Origin: Mycobacterium montefiorense
GTDB taxonomy: Bacteria > Actinomycetota > Actinomycetes > Mycobacteriales > Mycobacteriaceae
DNA length: 64,000 nucleotides
Assembly (NCBI RefSeq): GCF_003112775.1
Contig: NZ_BFCH01000048.1
Coordinates: forward strand, 124,001 to 188,000
Direction: 5' to 3'
Each line of letters opens with the position of its first letter. The stretch's first letter is position 1. The notes beneath the pieces are model-generated. The model made no database searches, was not told the DNA's origin, and saw only the letters and a program-made list of their open reading frames with translations. Positions 7,832 through 16,518 of the stretch are shown here, piece after piece. A program made the position numbers and the translations under genes.

Positions 7832-9091
7832 CTAGGGCTTCGGTTCCAACACCTCGGCGCCGACGAATGGAACCAATGCTTCGGGCATCCGCACGCTGCC
7901 GTCGGGCTGCTGGTGGTTCTCCAGGATCGACACCAGCCAGCGGGTGGTGCCCAGCGTTCCGTTGAGCGTGGCCGCGGTCTGCGGCTTGCCGTTGTCGCCG
8001 CGGTAGCGGGTCGCCAGCCGGCGCGCCTGGAACGTGGTGCAGTTCGACGTCGACGTCAGCTCGCGGTAGGTCTGCTGCGTGGGAACCCATGCCTCGCAGT
8101 CGAACTTGCGGGCGGCCGACGAGCCGAGATCGCCCGCGGCGACGTCGATGACCCGGTACGGCACCTCGATGAGAGCCAGCATCTCGCGCTGCCAGCCCAG
8201 CAGCCGCTGGTGTTCCGCCTCGGCGTCAGCCGGCGTGCAGTAGACGAAACCCTCGACCTTGTCGAACTGATGCACCCGGATGATGCCGCGGGTGTCCTTG
8301 CCGTAGCTGCCGGCCTCGCGGCGGAAACACGACGACCAGCCCGCATACCGCAGCGGCCCGTCGGACAGATCCAGGATCTCGTTCGAGTGGTAGCCGGCCA
8401 GCGGCACCTCCGAGGTGCCGACCAGGTACAGGTCGTCGGCTTCCACCCGATAGATCTCGTCGGCGTGAGCACCCAGGAATCCGGTGCCGGCCATCACCTC
8501 CGGGCGCACCAGCACCGGGGGGATCATCGGGACGAAGCCGTTCTCGACGGCCAGGCGCAGCGCCAGCTGCAGCAGGCCGAGCTGTAGCAGCGCGCCCGGA
8601 CCGGTCAGGAAGTAGAACCGCGAGCCGGACACCTTGGCGCCGCGCTGCATGTCGATGAGGCCCAGCGACTCACCCAGCTCAAGGTGATCCTTGGGGTTGG
8701 CGATCGCCGGTGGCTCTCCGACGACGTCGAGAACGGTGAAGTTGTCTTCCCCGCCGGCCGGAACCCCGTCGATGACGACGTTCGAGATCGCCATGTGTGC
8801 CGCGGTGAACGCCGTCTCCGCGTCGGCCTGAGCCGTCTCGGCGGCCTTCACCTGCTCGGCCAGCTCCTTGGCGCGCGCCAACAACGCCGGGCGTTCGTCG
8901 GGCGAGGCGGCGCCCACGCTCTTGCTGGCGGACTTCTGGTCGGCCCGCAGCGTGTCGGCGGTCGAGATCGCGGACCGGCGGGCGCCGTCGGCGCTCAGCA
9001 GCGCATCCACCAGCGCCGGATCCTCGCCGCGGCTGCGTTGGGAGCGGCGGACGGCGTCGGGGTCTTCCCGGAGCAGCTTGAGGTCGATCAC
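7832..9091 (-). CDS. serS: Seryl-tRNA synthetase
   Basis: Charges tRNA-Ser (and tRNA-Sec where present) with serine in the cytoplasm. It is 419 residues from GTG at 9091, the length I recall for the M. tuberculosis enzyme; a longer frame upstream has no family support. The N-terminal residues 1-100 form the tRNA-binding coiled coil (MIDLKLLREDPDAVRRSQ). The class II motif 2 is CFRREAGSYGKDTRGIIRVH and motif 3 is LNGTLGTTRWLVSILE. Monocistronic, between convergent DUF2834 and the divergent Rv3835-like gene. Confidence 0.97.
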   Translation of the reverse strand: MIDLKLLREDPDAVRRSQRSRGEDPALVDALLSADGARRSAISTADTLRADQKSASKSVGAASPDERPALLARAKELAEQVKAAETAQADAETAFTAAHMAISNVVIDGVPAGGEDNFTVLDVVGEPPAIANPKDHLELGESLGLIDMQRGAKVSGSRFYFLTGPGALLQLGLLQLALRLAVENGFVPMIPPVLVRPEVMAGTGFLGAHADEIYRVEADDLYLVGTSEVPLAGYHSNEILDLSDGPLRYAGWSSCFRREAGSYGKDTRGIIRVHQFDKVEGFVYCTPADAEAEHQRLLGWQREMLALIEVPYRVIDVAAGDLGSSAARKFDCEAWVPTQQTYRELTSTSNCTTFQARRLATRYRGDNGKPQTAATLNGTLGTTRWLVSILENHQQPDGSVRMPEALVPFVGAEVLEPKP

Positions 9092-9165
9092 GGCCAAAAG
9101 ATTACTTTCGGTTCGGCACGGCCGCGCGCAGCATCGGCCAGGGCTAACCCCAGGACTCACATCTG

Positions 9166-9182
9166 TAACGTTTGTCACGTTA
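9166..9182. promoter_or_regulatory. Inverted repeat in the serS / Rv3835-like divergent promoter
   Basis: TAACGT-TTGTC-ACGTTA, a 6-5-6 inverted repeat that can also be read as two direct GTNACG elements 10 bp apart. It ends 19 bp before the start of the Rv3835-like gene. Direct GTNACG pairs recall MtrA-type response-regulator sites, but that is a guess. Confidence 0.35.
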
Positions 9183-9201
9183 GCTTGGGCGCCCTGTCAG
9201 A

Positions 9202-10572
9202 ATGGAGTCGATGTCGGACACGATCGAGACTCAAGTCGCCGCAGCCAGCCCGCCCGCCACTGAGGCGGAGCAGCAGCTGGCCGGCTTTCAGTGGCCGCGC
9301 ACTTTGCAGGCGACGGCGACCCGGCGGGCGTTGCTGCTGTTCGCGCTCGGCGGCCTTTTGATCGCGGGACTGGTAACCGCGCTGCCGGTTGGCGGACCCG
9401 GGCAGGGCCGGCTTGCGGGCTACCTCGACAGCAATCCCGTGCCCAGCACCGGAGCTAAGACAGATGCCGCGTTCAACCGCGCCAAAACCGGCGATTGCCT
9501 GATGTGGCCGGATGTCACGCCGGAGTCCGCAAGCATCGTCAAATGCATCGACGACCATAAGTTCGAGGTCGCCGAGTCCATCGACATGAGAACTTTCCCC
9601 GGCTCGGAATACGGGCCCAACGCCGCCCCGCCGTCGCCGGCGCGCATCCAGCAGATCAGCCAGGAGCAATGCGAGGCGGCGGTGCGCCGATACCTGGGCC
9701 CTAAGTACGATCCCAACAGCAAATTCAGTGTGAGCCTGCTGTGGGCGGGTGACCGAGCGTGGCGTCAGTCCGGCGAGCGCCGCATGTTGTGCGGGCTGCA
9801 GATGCCCGGCTCGAACAACGAACAAGCCGCCTTCAAGGGCAAGGTCTCCGACGTCGACCAGTCCAAGATCTGGCCGTCGGGCACCTGCCTGGGCATCGAC
9901 TCGACAGCCAACCAGCCCATCGACGTCCCGGTTGACTGCAAGGCGCCGCATGCCATGGAGGTCACCGGGACGGTCAACCTGGCCGAGAAATTCCCCGGTG
10001 CGCTGCCCGCGGAGCCCGAGCAGGACGGCTACATCAAGGACGCTTGCACGAAGATGACCGACGCGTACCTGGCGCCGATCAAGTTGCGCACCACGACGCT
10101 GACGCTGATCTACCCCACCGTGTCGCTGCCCAGTTGGTCGGCGGGTAGCCGGGAGGTGGCGTGCAGCATCGGCGCCACTCTGGGCAACGGGGGCTGGGCC
10201 GCGCTGGTGAACAGCGCCAAGGGCCAACTGCTGATCAACGGTCAGACACCGGTGCCCCCACCCGATATTCCCGAGGAGCGGCTCACCCTGCCGCCGATTC
10301 CGGTGCAGGCACCGGCCAGCCCTCCCCAGCAGTCCAACACTCCGCCGGAGATGCCGCAGGGCAATCAGCACCTGCCGCAACAACAGCCAGTGGTGACGCC
10401 ACCCCGGGCGACCGCCACGCAGGCGCCGGCCACCCAGGCGCCGCAGGATCAGCCGCCACCTCCGGCCGACGGTGGTGCGCCGCCGCCACCGGCCAACCAG
10501 GCGCCGCCGCCCATGCCGGATGCACCGGCACCGGGCGCGCCTCCGCCAGCCGAGCCGGCACCGGGAGGTTAG
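9202..10572 (+). CDS. Septum-formation-domain membrane protein with proline-rich tail (Rv3835-like)
   Basis: A 456-residue membrane-anchored protein. One transmembrane helix (about residues 42-62, RALLLFALGGLLIAGLVTAL) follows a cytoplasmic N-terminus. The outer part has paired cysteines (CLMWPDV, KCIDDHKFEV, QCEAA, CGLQ, CLGID, VDCKAPH) in the pattern of the Septum_form domain, in two copies. The last 100 residues are Pro/Gln/Ala-rich and likely span or contact the wall. A link to envelope or septum biology is family-level inference. The metalloprotease gene follows after 4 nt, so the two are an operon. Confidence 0.82.
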   Translation: MESMSDTIETQVAAASPPATEAEQQLAGFQWPRTLQATATRRALLLFALGGLLIAGLVTALPVGGPGQGRLAGYLDSNPVPSTGAKTDAAFNRAKTGDCLMWPDVTPESASIVKCIDDHKFEVAESIDMRTFPGSEYGPNAAPPSPARIQQISQEQCEAAVRRYLGPKYDPNSKFSVSLLWAGDRAWRQSGERRMLCGLQMPGSNNEQAAFKGKVSDVDQSKIWPSGTCLGIDSTANQPIDVPVDCKAPHAMEVTGTVNLAEKFPGALPAEPEQDGYIKDACTKMTDAYLAPIKLRTTTLTLIYPTVSLPSWSAGSREVACSIGATLGNGGWAALVNSAKGQLLINGQTPVPPPDIPEERLTLPPIPVQAPASPPQQSNTPPEMPQGNQHLPQQQPVVTPPRATATQAPATQAPQDQPPPPADGGAPPPPANQAPPPMPDAPAPGAPPPAEPAPGG

Positions 10573-10576
10573 CCGG

Positions 10577-10927
10577 GTGGCCGTGCGGATGGATCCGCAG
10601 CGGTTCGACGAACTGGTCTCCGACGCACTCGACCTGATTCCCACCCAGCTGGCGGCCGCCATGGACAACGTCGTGATCCTCGTCGAGGATCGTCACCCCG
10701 AAGACCCCGAACTGCTGGGGCTCTACGAGGGGGTAGCGCTGACCGAACGCGACTGGAACTACGGCGGATCGCTGCCCGACGCCATCACGATCTACCGCCG
10801 CGCGCTGCTGGACATCTGCGAATCCGACGACGACGTCGTGCAGGAGGTGGCGATCACGGTGATCCACGAAATCGCCCACCACTTCGGCATCGACGACGAC
10901 CGATTGGAAGAGCTGGGCTGGGGCTGA
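10577..10927 (+). CDS. Minimal zincin metallopeptidase (Rv3836-like)
   Basis: A 116-residue protein of the minimal metallopeptidase family. The zinc motif is HEIAHHFGID (His97, Glu98, His101), and the fold has no room for more than the catalytic core. GTG at 10577 is chosen because GGGAGG lies 8 nt upstream; ATG at 10589 is an alternative. Operon with the upstream membrane protein. Cytoplasmic by absence of a signal peptide; substrate unknown. Confidence 0.82.
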   Translation: MAVRMDPQRFDELVSDALDLIPTQLAAAMDNVVILVEDRHPEDPELLGLYEGVALTERDWNYGGSLPDAITIYRRALLDICESDDDVVQEVAITVIHEIAHHFGIDDDRLEELGWG

Positions 10928-10937
10928 GAATCCGGCG

Positions 10938-10965
10938 CAAATCCGGGCGCGGCATCGCGGATTTG
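10938..10965 (+). terminator. Candidate terminator after the Rv3835-3836-like operon
   Basis: Perfect 8-bp stem CAAATCCG / CGGATTTG with a 12-nt loop, 10 nt after the metallopeptidase stop. No U-tract follows, as is common for mycobacterial intrinsic terminators. Confidence 0.45.
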
Positions 10966-10991
10966 TCATGCCCTGGTGCTAGGAACGGCGT

Positions 10992-11183
10992 ATGAGCGCA
11001 GATTGCCGCGAGTGCCGGGCAGGCTTAGAACACTGCCACGGCACCATCATTCGCCACTCGTTGCGCCGTTCGGAATGCACCGAGCCGGACTGCGTCAGTC
11101 CCGAGCTGTTGGCGCACACGTTCGTCATCGACTGCGACGCCGTCGGCTGCAGCTGCACGGAACTGGTTGCGCTGGCTGTCTGA
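10992..11183 (+). CDS. Small cysteine-rich protein
   Basis: A 63-residue protein with eight cysteines (5, 8, 15, 29, 34, 48, 53, 55) and several histidines, including CRECRAGLEHCHG and CDAVGCSC. The spacing suggests two structural zinc sites or disulfides. No signal peptide, so zinc is likelier. I do not recognise a named family. The stop codon touches the stop of the convergent phosphatase gene with no gap, which supports a real gene. Confidence 0.65.
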   Translation: MSADCRECRAGLEHCHGTIIRHSLRRSECTEPDCVSPELLAHTFVIDCDAVGCSCTELVALAV

Positions 11184-11876
11184 TCAGCCCATCGGATCGG
11201 TGCTGGACCGCACCGCGTCGGCGACCGGCGTGACCTCGGCGCTGGGCTCGGGGTAAAACGGCGGCGCCAGGTTTCCCCACCGCACGCAGCTCCACCGTCC
11301 GTCGGTGATCGGCGCCAACACCACGGACTCGGCATTGGCCAGATGGTTGTCCAGCGCGAAGTCTGCGTCCACGCCGGCCAGCACCGCGGAAACCAGCCGG
11401 ATCGCGGCGCCGTGGCTGACGACGACGATGTCACCGTTCCAGTCGCGATCGTCGAGATAGCGCATCCGTAAGTCGGTGAGCACCGGGACGTAGCGGTCCA
11501 ACACCTCGCTGGCGGTCTCGCCGCCGGGCAACGGCAGATCGAGTTCACCGTGCTGCCATCGGCCGTAGATGGCATTGAACTCCGCTACCGCCTCGTCGTC
11601 GTTGCGGTTTTCCAGCGCACCGACCTGTACCTCATGGATGCCGGCGACTTCGTGCGGAGCGACGTCGACCTCGGCGCCAATCACCGCGGCCGTCTGCGAC
11701 GCCCGGTTGGCCACCGAGTGCGCGAGCAGCGCCGGCCGTCCGGCATCGACGGCGAACGCCCGCGCCTGATCCCGTCCCGTGGGCGTCAGATCCGCCCCGG
11801 GCGGGCGGGTGTCCAGCCGGCGTTCGACGTTGCCGAAGGACTGGCCGTGCCGCAACAGCACCAACCGACCACTCAT
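11184..11876 (-). CDS. Histidine phosphatase (phosphoglycerate-mutase-like, Rv3837c-like)
   Basis: A 230-residue enzyme of the histidine phosphatase superfamily. LVLLRHGQSFGNVE carries the phosphorylated His10; the second catalytic histidine is in VVSHGAAIRLV. Length and lack of mutase-specific loops favour a broad phosphatase over a glycolytic mutase. It starts 3 nt after the pheA stop, so it is the second gene of a pheA operon. Confidence 0.87.
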   Translation of the reverse strand: MSGRLVLLRHGQSFGNVERRLDTRPPGADLTPTGRDQARAFAVDAGRPALLAHSVANRASQTAAVIGAEVDVAPHEVAGIHEVQVGALENRNDDEAVAEFNAIYGRWQHGELDLPLPGGETASEVLDRYVPVLTDLRMRYLDDRDWNGDIVVVSHGAAIRLVSAVLAGVDADFALDNHLANAESVVLAPITDGRWSCVRWGNLAPPFYPEPSAEVTPVADAVRSSTDPMG

Positions 11877-11879
11877 CGT

Positions 11880-12851
11880 TTAGATCCCCCCACCGGAAGC
11901 TTCGGCCTGTTCAGGTTTGCCCTCCCGTAGCCGCGCCAGCCACCGCGACGCTTCGTCTGGTGGCGGTGGCCCTATCCCCGCTGCCGGGCCAGTCGGCCAG
12001 GATCCTAGATATCGCACATCCACACAACGTCGATGCAGTGCCTTGAGTGCCTCGGCGACGTCGCCGTCGTCGATATGCCCCGCACAGTCGGCAAAGAACT
12101 GATAGGTGCCGAGTTCGGTTCGGGTTGGCCGGGATTCGATGCGGGTCAGGTCGATATCGCGGATGCCGAATTCGCCGAGCGCGGCCAGCAGCGCGCCCGG
12201 CGCATTCTCGATCCGCAACACCACCGACGTGCGATCGGCTCCAGTGCGGACCGGCGGCGGCCCCGGCAAGCCCACCAGGACGAACCGGGTACGGGCGTTG
12301 AGTTCGTCGACCACGCCTTCGGCCAGGGCCGCGAGCTTCCAGTGCTTGGCGGCCAACGGCGACGTGACCGCGGCGTCGGCCTCGCCCTGGGCTACCTGCC
12401 TGGCGGCGTCGGCATTGGAGTAGGCCGGCCGCAGTTCGACGTTGGGCAGGTTGGCGGCCAGCCATCGGCGCACCTGGGCCGCGGCCACGGGAAACGCGGC
12501 CAGGGTTTTAACCCCAACGGCGCCCGGCGTTTTTTCCAGGCCGGGTTTGACGACGATGCTGAACGCCACATCGAGGGGTGTCTCGGCGAAAATCTGCATC
12601 GGCGAACCGTTGGCCAAACTGTCCAATGTCGGCACCACCGTGCCGTCGATCGAGTTCTCGATCGGCACGCACGCGTAGTCGGTCTCCCGGTTACGGACCG
12701 CCTCCAGCGCCGCGGGTGTGCTGTCGATCGGCAACCGCTGGACCGGGCTCAGATGTTGGTCGGGGATCAAGCCTGCGGAAATCATCTGCAAGAGCGCCGC
12801 CTCGGTGAAGGTGCCTTCGGGACCGAGGTAAGTGATGCCGACCACGACCAC
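11880..12851 (-). CDS. pheA: Prephenate dehydratase
   Basis: Converts prephenate to phenylpyruvate in phenylalanine synthesis. It is 323 residues from a GTG start. The catalytic domain begins ITYLGPEGTFTEAAL and holds VPIENSIDG and the catalytic TRFVLVG block (about residue 185). A C-terminal ACT domain (from about residue 205) includes the Phe-binding GALLAALGEFGIRDIDLTRIESRP, consistent with feedback inhibition. Its promoter is back to back with the iron-boxed DUF2470 gene. Confidence 0.95.
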   Translation of the reverse strand: MVVVGITYLGPEGTFTEAALLQMISAGLIPDQHLSPVQRLPIDSTPAALEAVRNRETDYACVPIENSIDGTVVPTLDSLANGSPMQIFAETPLDVAFSIVVKPGLEKTPGAVGVKTLAAFPVAAAQVRRWLAANLPNVELRPAYSNADAARQVAQGEADAAVTSPLAAKHWKLAALAEGVVDELNARTRFVLVGLPGPPPVRTGADRTSVVLRIENAPGALLAALGEFGIRDIDLTRIESRPTRTELGTYQFFADCAGHIDDGDVAEALKALHRRCVDVRYLGSWPTGPAAGIGPPPPDEASRWLARLREGKPEQAEASGGGI

Positions 12852-12904
12852 AACCCTAGTGGGGTCATTGCAAAAACAGACCTTGCTTCGACCTGCGATC
12901 TAAG

Positions 12905-12923
12905 TTAACTTAGGCCTACCTAA
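12905..12923. promoter_or_regulatory. IdeR (DtxR-family) iron box
   Basis: TTAACTTAGGCCTACCTAA matches the 19-bp IdeR consensus TTAGGTTAGGCTAACCTAA at 15 of 19 positions. It lies 21 bp upstream of the DUF2470 gene start. The same gene in M. tuberculosis (Rv3839) is, as I recall, IdeR-repressed. The box also lies in the pheA upstream region. Confidence 0.8.
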
Positions 12924-12944
12924 GGATCGAAGGAGAACGGGACG

Positions 12945-13733
12945 ATGTTGCCGCTGACCAGCGCCGCGCCGACGACTGCCGAACGCATCCGCAGCGCCTG
13001 CGCCCGGGCCGGCGGTGCCCTTCTGGCCGTCGAACGCGAGGACCCGGTACCCACCCCGGTGCATCACCTCCTGCACGACGGATCCTTCGCCGTCGCCCTC
13101 CCCACCGATAACAGCGCGACCGACCGCCGGATCTGCGGATCGCAAGCACTGCTCGAACTCACCGACTACGCGCCGCTTCCGCTGCGGGAGCCGGTCCGTT
13201 CGCTGGTATGGGTTCGCGGCCGGCTGGAGCAGGTCCCGGCGGCCGAGATCACCCCGACCCTCGATCTGATCGCCAGCGAGTGCCCGCATCCGGCACTGCT
13301 GCAAGTTGATACGCCGCAGTGCATGCCGCCCACCCCGGGCGATGACCGATACACGCTGCTGCGGCTCGAGATCGCCTCCGTCGTGGTGACGGACGCGACC
13401 GGCGCCGAGCCCGTCAGCATCGAAGACCTGCTCGCGGCTCGCCCCGACCCGTTCTGCGAGATGGAGTCGAGCCTGCTGTGGCACCTCGACAACGCCCACA
13501 GCGACGTGGTGGCGCGCCTGGTGTCCCGACTGCCGGCGCCGCTGCGGCGCGGACAGGTCCGCCCGCTCGGGCTCGACCGCTATGGCGTGCGGTTCCGCAT
13601 CGAAGGCCACGACGGCGACCACGACATCCGGCTGCCGTTCCACAAGCCGGTCGACGACATGACCGGCTTGAGCCAGGCCATTCGCGTGCTGATGGGCTGC
13701 CCGTTCATCAACGGCCTGCGGGCCCGCCCCTAG
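12945..13733 (+). CDS. DUF2470 (HugZ-like split-barrel) protein, IdeR-controlled (Rv3839-like)
   Basis: A 262-residue protein whose C-terminal 80 residues (NAHSDVVARLVSR through FRIEGHDGDHDIRLPF) fit DUF2470, a domain found with heme-degrading HugZ-type split barrels. The N-terminal part resembles the flavin-binding-barrel half. A role in heme iron handling is plausible but unproven. GAAGGAGAAC precedes the ATG. A clear IdeR box in the promoter indicates repression under high iron. Confidence 0.8.
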   Translation: MLPLTSAAPTTAERIRSACARAGGALLAVEREDPVPTPVHHLLHDGSFAVALPTDNSATDRRICGSQALLELTDYAPLPLREPVRSLVWVRGRLEQVPAAEITPTLDLIASECPHPALLQVDTPQCMPPTPGDDRYTLLRLEIASVVVTDATGAEPVSIEDLLAARPDPFCEMESSLLWHLDNAHSDVVARLVSRLPAPLRRGQVRPLGLDRYGVRFRIEGHDGDHDIRLPFHKPVDDMTGLSQAIRVLMGCPFINGLRARP

Positions 13734-13800
13734 CCATCGAGAGCACCGACGCGGGCCGCGACGCACGCAGTGGGCGCCTGGATGCACGTAAATTGACCGG

Positions 13801-14958
13801 GTGACCGGCGACCGATCACCACGACGTGGACGGCCTGCGAGACCGATCCCTCCGCGGAAGTCGCGTCCCGAGGCACCGCCGGTGCTGCATCGCCAGACCA
13901 ATCCGCCACCGTCGGCCGCCGACCCAACGGTGCCGATCCCCCGCGTCTCGGCATCCCCGCCCGCCGCGCCGCGGGTGCGCCGCAAGCGCAAAAAACACCG
14001 CTGGGGCCGCGCCATCGCGTCGACATTGCTGATCGTCTTGCTGCTGGCACTCGCTGGCGTGCTGGGCGGCGGCCTCTGGCTGGACACGACACTGCATCGC
14101 AAGCCGGTATTGGCCGACTAGCCCGATCGGCCCGCGCCCGGTCGCGGCACCAACTGGCTGCTCGTCGGGTCGGACAGTCGCGAAGGCCTGTCGGCCGAAC
14201 AGCAACAAGACTTGGCCACCGGCGGCGACGCCGGGAACAGCCGCACCGACACGATGCTGCTGATACACATCCCCGCATTGGGGTCGCGCACCCCGACGAC
14301 GCTGGTGTCGATACCGCGCGACTCGTACGTGCCGATCCCCGAGCACGGCAAGGACAAGCTCAACTCCGCGTTCGCGATCGGCGGGGCATCGTTGCTGGCC
14401 CAGACGGTGGAACAGGCCACCGGACTGCGGCTCGATCACTACGCCGAGATCGGGTTCAGCGGGTTCGCCGTCCTGGTGGACGCGCTTGGCGGTGTTACCG
14501 CCTGCCCGACCGAGCCGATCAACGATCCGTTGGCCGGCATCGACCTGCCCGCCGGTTGCCAGCAGCTGAACGGTCGCGACGCGCTCGGATACGTCAGGAC
14601 CCGGGACACCCCTCGGGCTGATCTGGACCGGATGGTCAACCAACGGCAATTCATCTCAGCGCTGCTGCAGCGCGCCGCCAGCCCGTCGGTCTGGCTCAAT
14701 CCGTGGCGCTGGTACGCGGTGCCGCACGCCGCCGCCGACGCGTTGACCGTCAACGAGGGCGATCACGTCTGGGACCTGGCTCGGCTGGGCTGGGCGATAC
14801 ACGGATCCGCCACCGCGCTGACCGTCCCGATCGCCGAGTTCACCAGCAACGGCGCCGGCTCGGTCGTGGTGTGGAATCACGACGTTGCCGGCCAGCTGTT
14901 CGACGCCCTGGCCTCCGACGCACCGGTACCCAGCGACGCGCTCGAGGGACCGCCTTAG
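13801..14958 (+). pseudogene. LytR-CpsA-Psr (LCP) ligase gene interrupted by in-frame amber codon
   Basis: Full-length frame of 385 codons with one TAG at 14119-14121 (codon 107). Upstream: a Pro/Arg-rich cytoplasmic tail and one transmembrane helix (about residues 71-93). Downstream in the same frame: WLLVGSDSRE, NSRTDTMLLIHI, LVSIPRDSYVPIP, LDHYAEIGFSGFAVLVDALGGV and YVRTRD..ADLDRMVNQRQF, the complete LCP catalytic signature. LCP enzymes attach arabinogalactan to peptidoglycan outside the membrane. As written, the catalytic domain is separated from its anchor; an internal ATG at 14212 would lack both the anchor and the first motif. Position corresponds to Rv3840. Other LCP paralogues elsewhere probably cover the loss. 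Confidence 0.85.
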
Positions 14959-15135
14959 CGATTTCGTGGCCCTAATGCGGGGTGCAATTCCCGAAATATG
15001 AGCAGTGTAATGTGACGCTTCTACACATAGGCGAACCGGGCCTGCATAAATGGCGTATATATAAGGCTCAGAAACTTTTTCCGAGCTTATCTGACGCTCT
15101 TTACGATGCCCTTCTAGCTGCGCTAAGGTGCTTGC

Positions 15136-15693
15136 ATGACCGCGACTGATACTCCCAAGACCAAGTTCCACTCATTACTCCAGGAGCAGATTTCTCACGA
15201 ATTCACTAGTTCTCAGCAATACGTTGCGATTGCCGTTTATTTTAGCGCCGCCGAACTGCCGCAATTGGCGAGGCATTTTTACGGGCGAGCGCTCGAGGAA
15301 CGGAACCACGCAATGATGCTGGTGCAGCATCTGCTCGATCGCGACGTGGACGTCGAGATCGCGGGCATCGACGCGGTACGCAATCAATTCGACCAACCAC
15401 GGGACGCGCTGGTCCTAGCCCTGGAGCAGGAACGGTTGGTCACCGACCAAATCACCCAGCTTGCACGCGTGGCTCGCGACGAGGGTGATTACCTGGGCGA
15501 ACAGTTCATGCAGTGGTTTCTGCAGGAGCAGGTCGAAGAGGTAGCGGTGATGAAAACCCTGGTGACGGTGTCCGATCGCGCCGGCGCCAACCTGTTCGAT
15601 CTGGAGAACTTCGTCGCCCGCGAAGTGGGCACTCAGGCCATTAGCGCCAGCGCCCCACCAGCCGCGGGCGGCCACCTCGTCTCGCCGGTCTAG
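15136..15693 (+). CDS. bfrB: Ferritin BfrB
   Basis: Non-heme ferritin that oxidises and stores iron in a 24-mer cage. It is 185 residues, near the 181 I recall for M. tuberculosis BfrB. The four-helix core includes QISHEFTSSQQYVAIAVYF and LEERNHAMMLVQHLLDRD with ferroxidase Glu and His ligands, and FLQEQVEEVAVMKTLV. The C-terminal tail is Ala/Pro-rich as in mycobacterial BfrB. The 177-nt upstream gap shows no convincing IdeR box, unlike what is known for M. tuberculosis bfrB. The last 4 nt overlap the convergent glpQ1 stop. Confidence 0.95.
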   Translation: MTATDTPKTKFHSLLQEQISHEFTSSQQYVAIAVYFSAAELPQLARHFYGRALEERNHAMMLVQHLLDRDVDVEIAGIDAVRNQFDQPRDALVLALEQERLVTDQITQLARVARDEGDYLGEQFMQWFLQEQVEEVAVMKTLVTVSDRAGANLFDLENFVAREVGTQAISASAPPAAGGHLVSPV

Positions 15694-16514
15694 CCAGTCC
15701 CTCCGATGGTCCGCGTGTTGTCCAGCCAGGCCTTCGTCCGGCCGGGGTGGTTGGTAGCAATCCAGGCCACCCCCACGTCCCGGCAGAAGTCAACGTCGTC
15801 GTAGCCGTCGACGGTCCAGCAGTACACGGCCCGGCCCTGGGCGACGGCACGATCCACCAGTTGCGGATAGTCCTTCAGCGCGTCCAGCGACGGCCCGACG
15901 GCGGTGGCCCCGACGGCGGTGGCCGCGCTGCTGGTCAGATAGCGAGCGTTCCGGCCGAGCAGCACCGTTGGCAGCAGCGGTGCTGCTCGGCGTATTCGCC
16001 AGACCGCTGCCGCTGAGAAGGACATCACCACCGCGCGCGACCGGTCGGCAGATGCCGGCGAGGCGATACCGAAGCGGTGCAGCAGCGCCAGCACCTTGCT
16101 CTCGACCAGCGAGCCATACCGCACCGGATGCTTGGTCTCGATGAAGATCTTCACCGGCCGGTTCCAGTCGAGAACCATCGATACCAGGGCATCCAGCGTG
16201 AGCAGGCTGGTGTCACCGTGGGTGCCGTCCGATCGCCAACTGTCGTGCCAGGCACCGTATTCCAGCTCGCCTAGCTCGGCGAGGGTCATGGTGCTGACCA
16301 AGCCGGCGCCGCTCGACGTCCGGTCCAGCTTGCGGTCGTGCACACACACCAAATGGCCGTCGCGGGTCAACCGCACGTCGCATTCGACGCCGTCGGCGCC
16401 CTCCTTGAGCGCGAGGTCGTAAGCAGCAAGCGTGTGTTCGGGGCGAGACGCCGACGCACCTCGGTGGGCAACGATAAAAGGATGCCCGGCGAGCACCTCG
16501 TCGGGCCACGTCAT
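15690..16514 (-). CDS. glpQ1: Glycerophosphodiester phosphodiesterase GlpQ1
   Basis: Hydrolyses glycerophosphodiesters to glycerol-3-phosphate and an alcohol, recycling phospholipid head groups. It is 274 residues from ATG at 16514, the M. tuberculosis length. The GDPD motifs are AHRGASASRPEHT (His17, Arg18), GVECDVRLTRDGHLVCVHD (Glu44, Asp46, His59) and FIETKHP. The C-terminal WTVDGYDDVDFCRDVGVAWIATNHP is typical. No signal peptide, so cytoplasmic. The upstream DUF4328 gene ends 4 nt before, so they share a transcript. Confidence 0.94.
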   Translation of the reverse strand: MTWPDEVLAGHPFIVAHRGASASRPEHTLAAYDLALKEGADGVECDVRLTRDGHLVCVHDRKLDRTSSGAGLVSTMTLAELGELEYGAWHDSWRSDGTHGDTSLLTLDALVSMVLDWNRPVKIFIETKHPVRYGSLVESKVLALLHRFGIASPASADRSRAVVMSFSAAAVWRIRRAAPLLPTVLLGRNARYLTSSAATAVGATAVGPSLDALKDYPQLVDRAVAQGRAVYCWTVDGYDDVDFCRDVGVAWIATNHPGRTKAWLDNTRTIGGTG

Positions 16515-16518
16515 ACCC

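Noticed and set aside
9175..10668. 497-codon minus-strand frame opposite the Rv3835-like gene
   Set aside because: Arg/Gly-rich shadow product; the plus-strand gene has clear motifs and RBS.
14959..15135. IdeR box upstream of bfrB
   Set aside because: Best alignment around TAAGGCTCAG matches only about 11 of 19 consensus positions.
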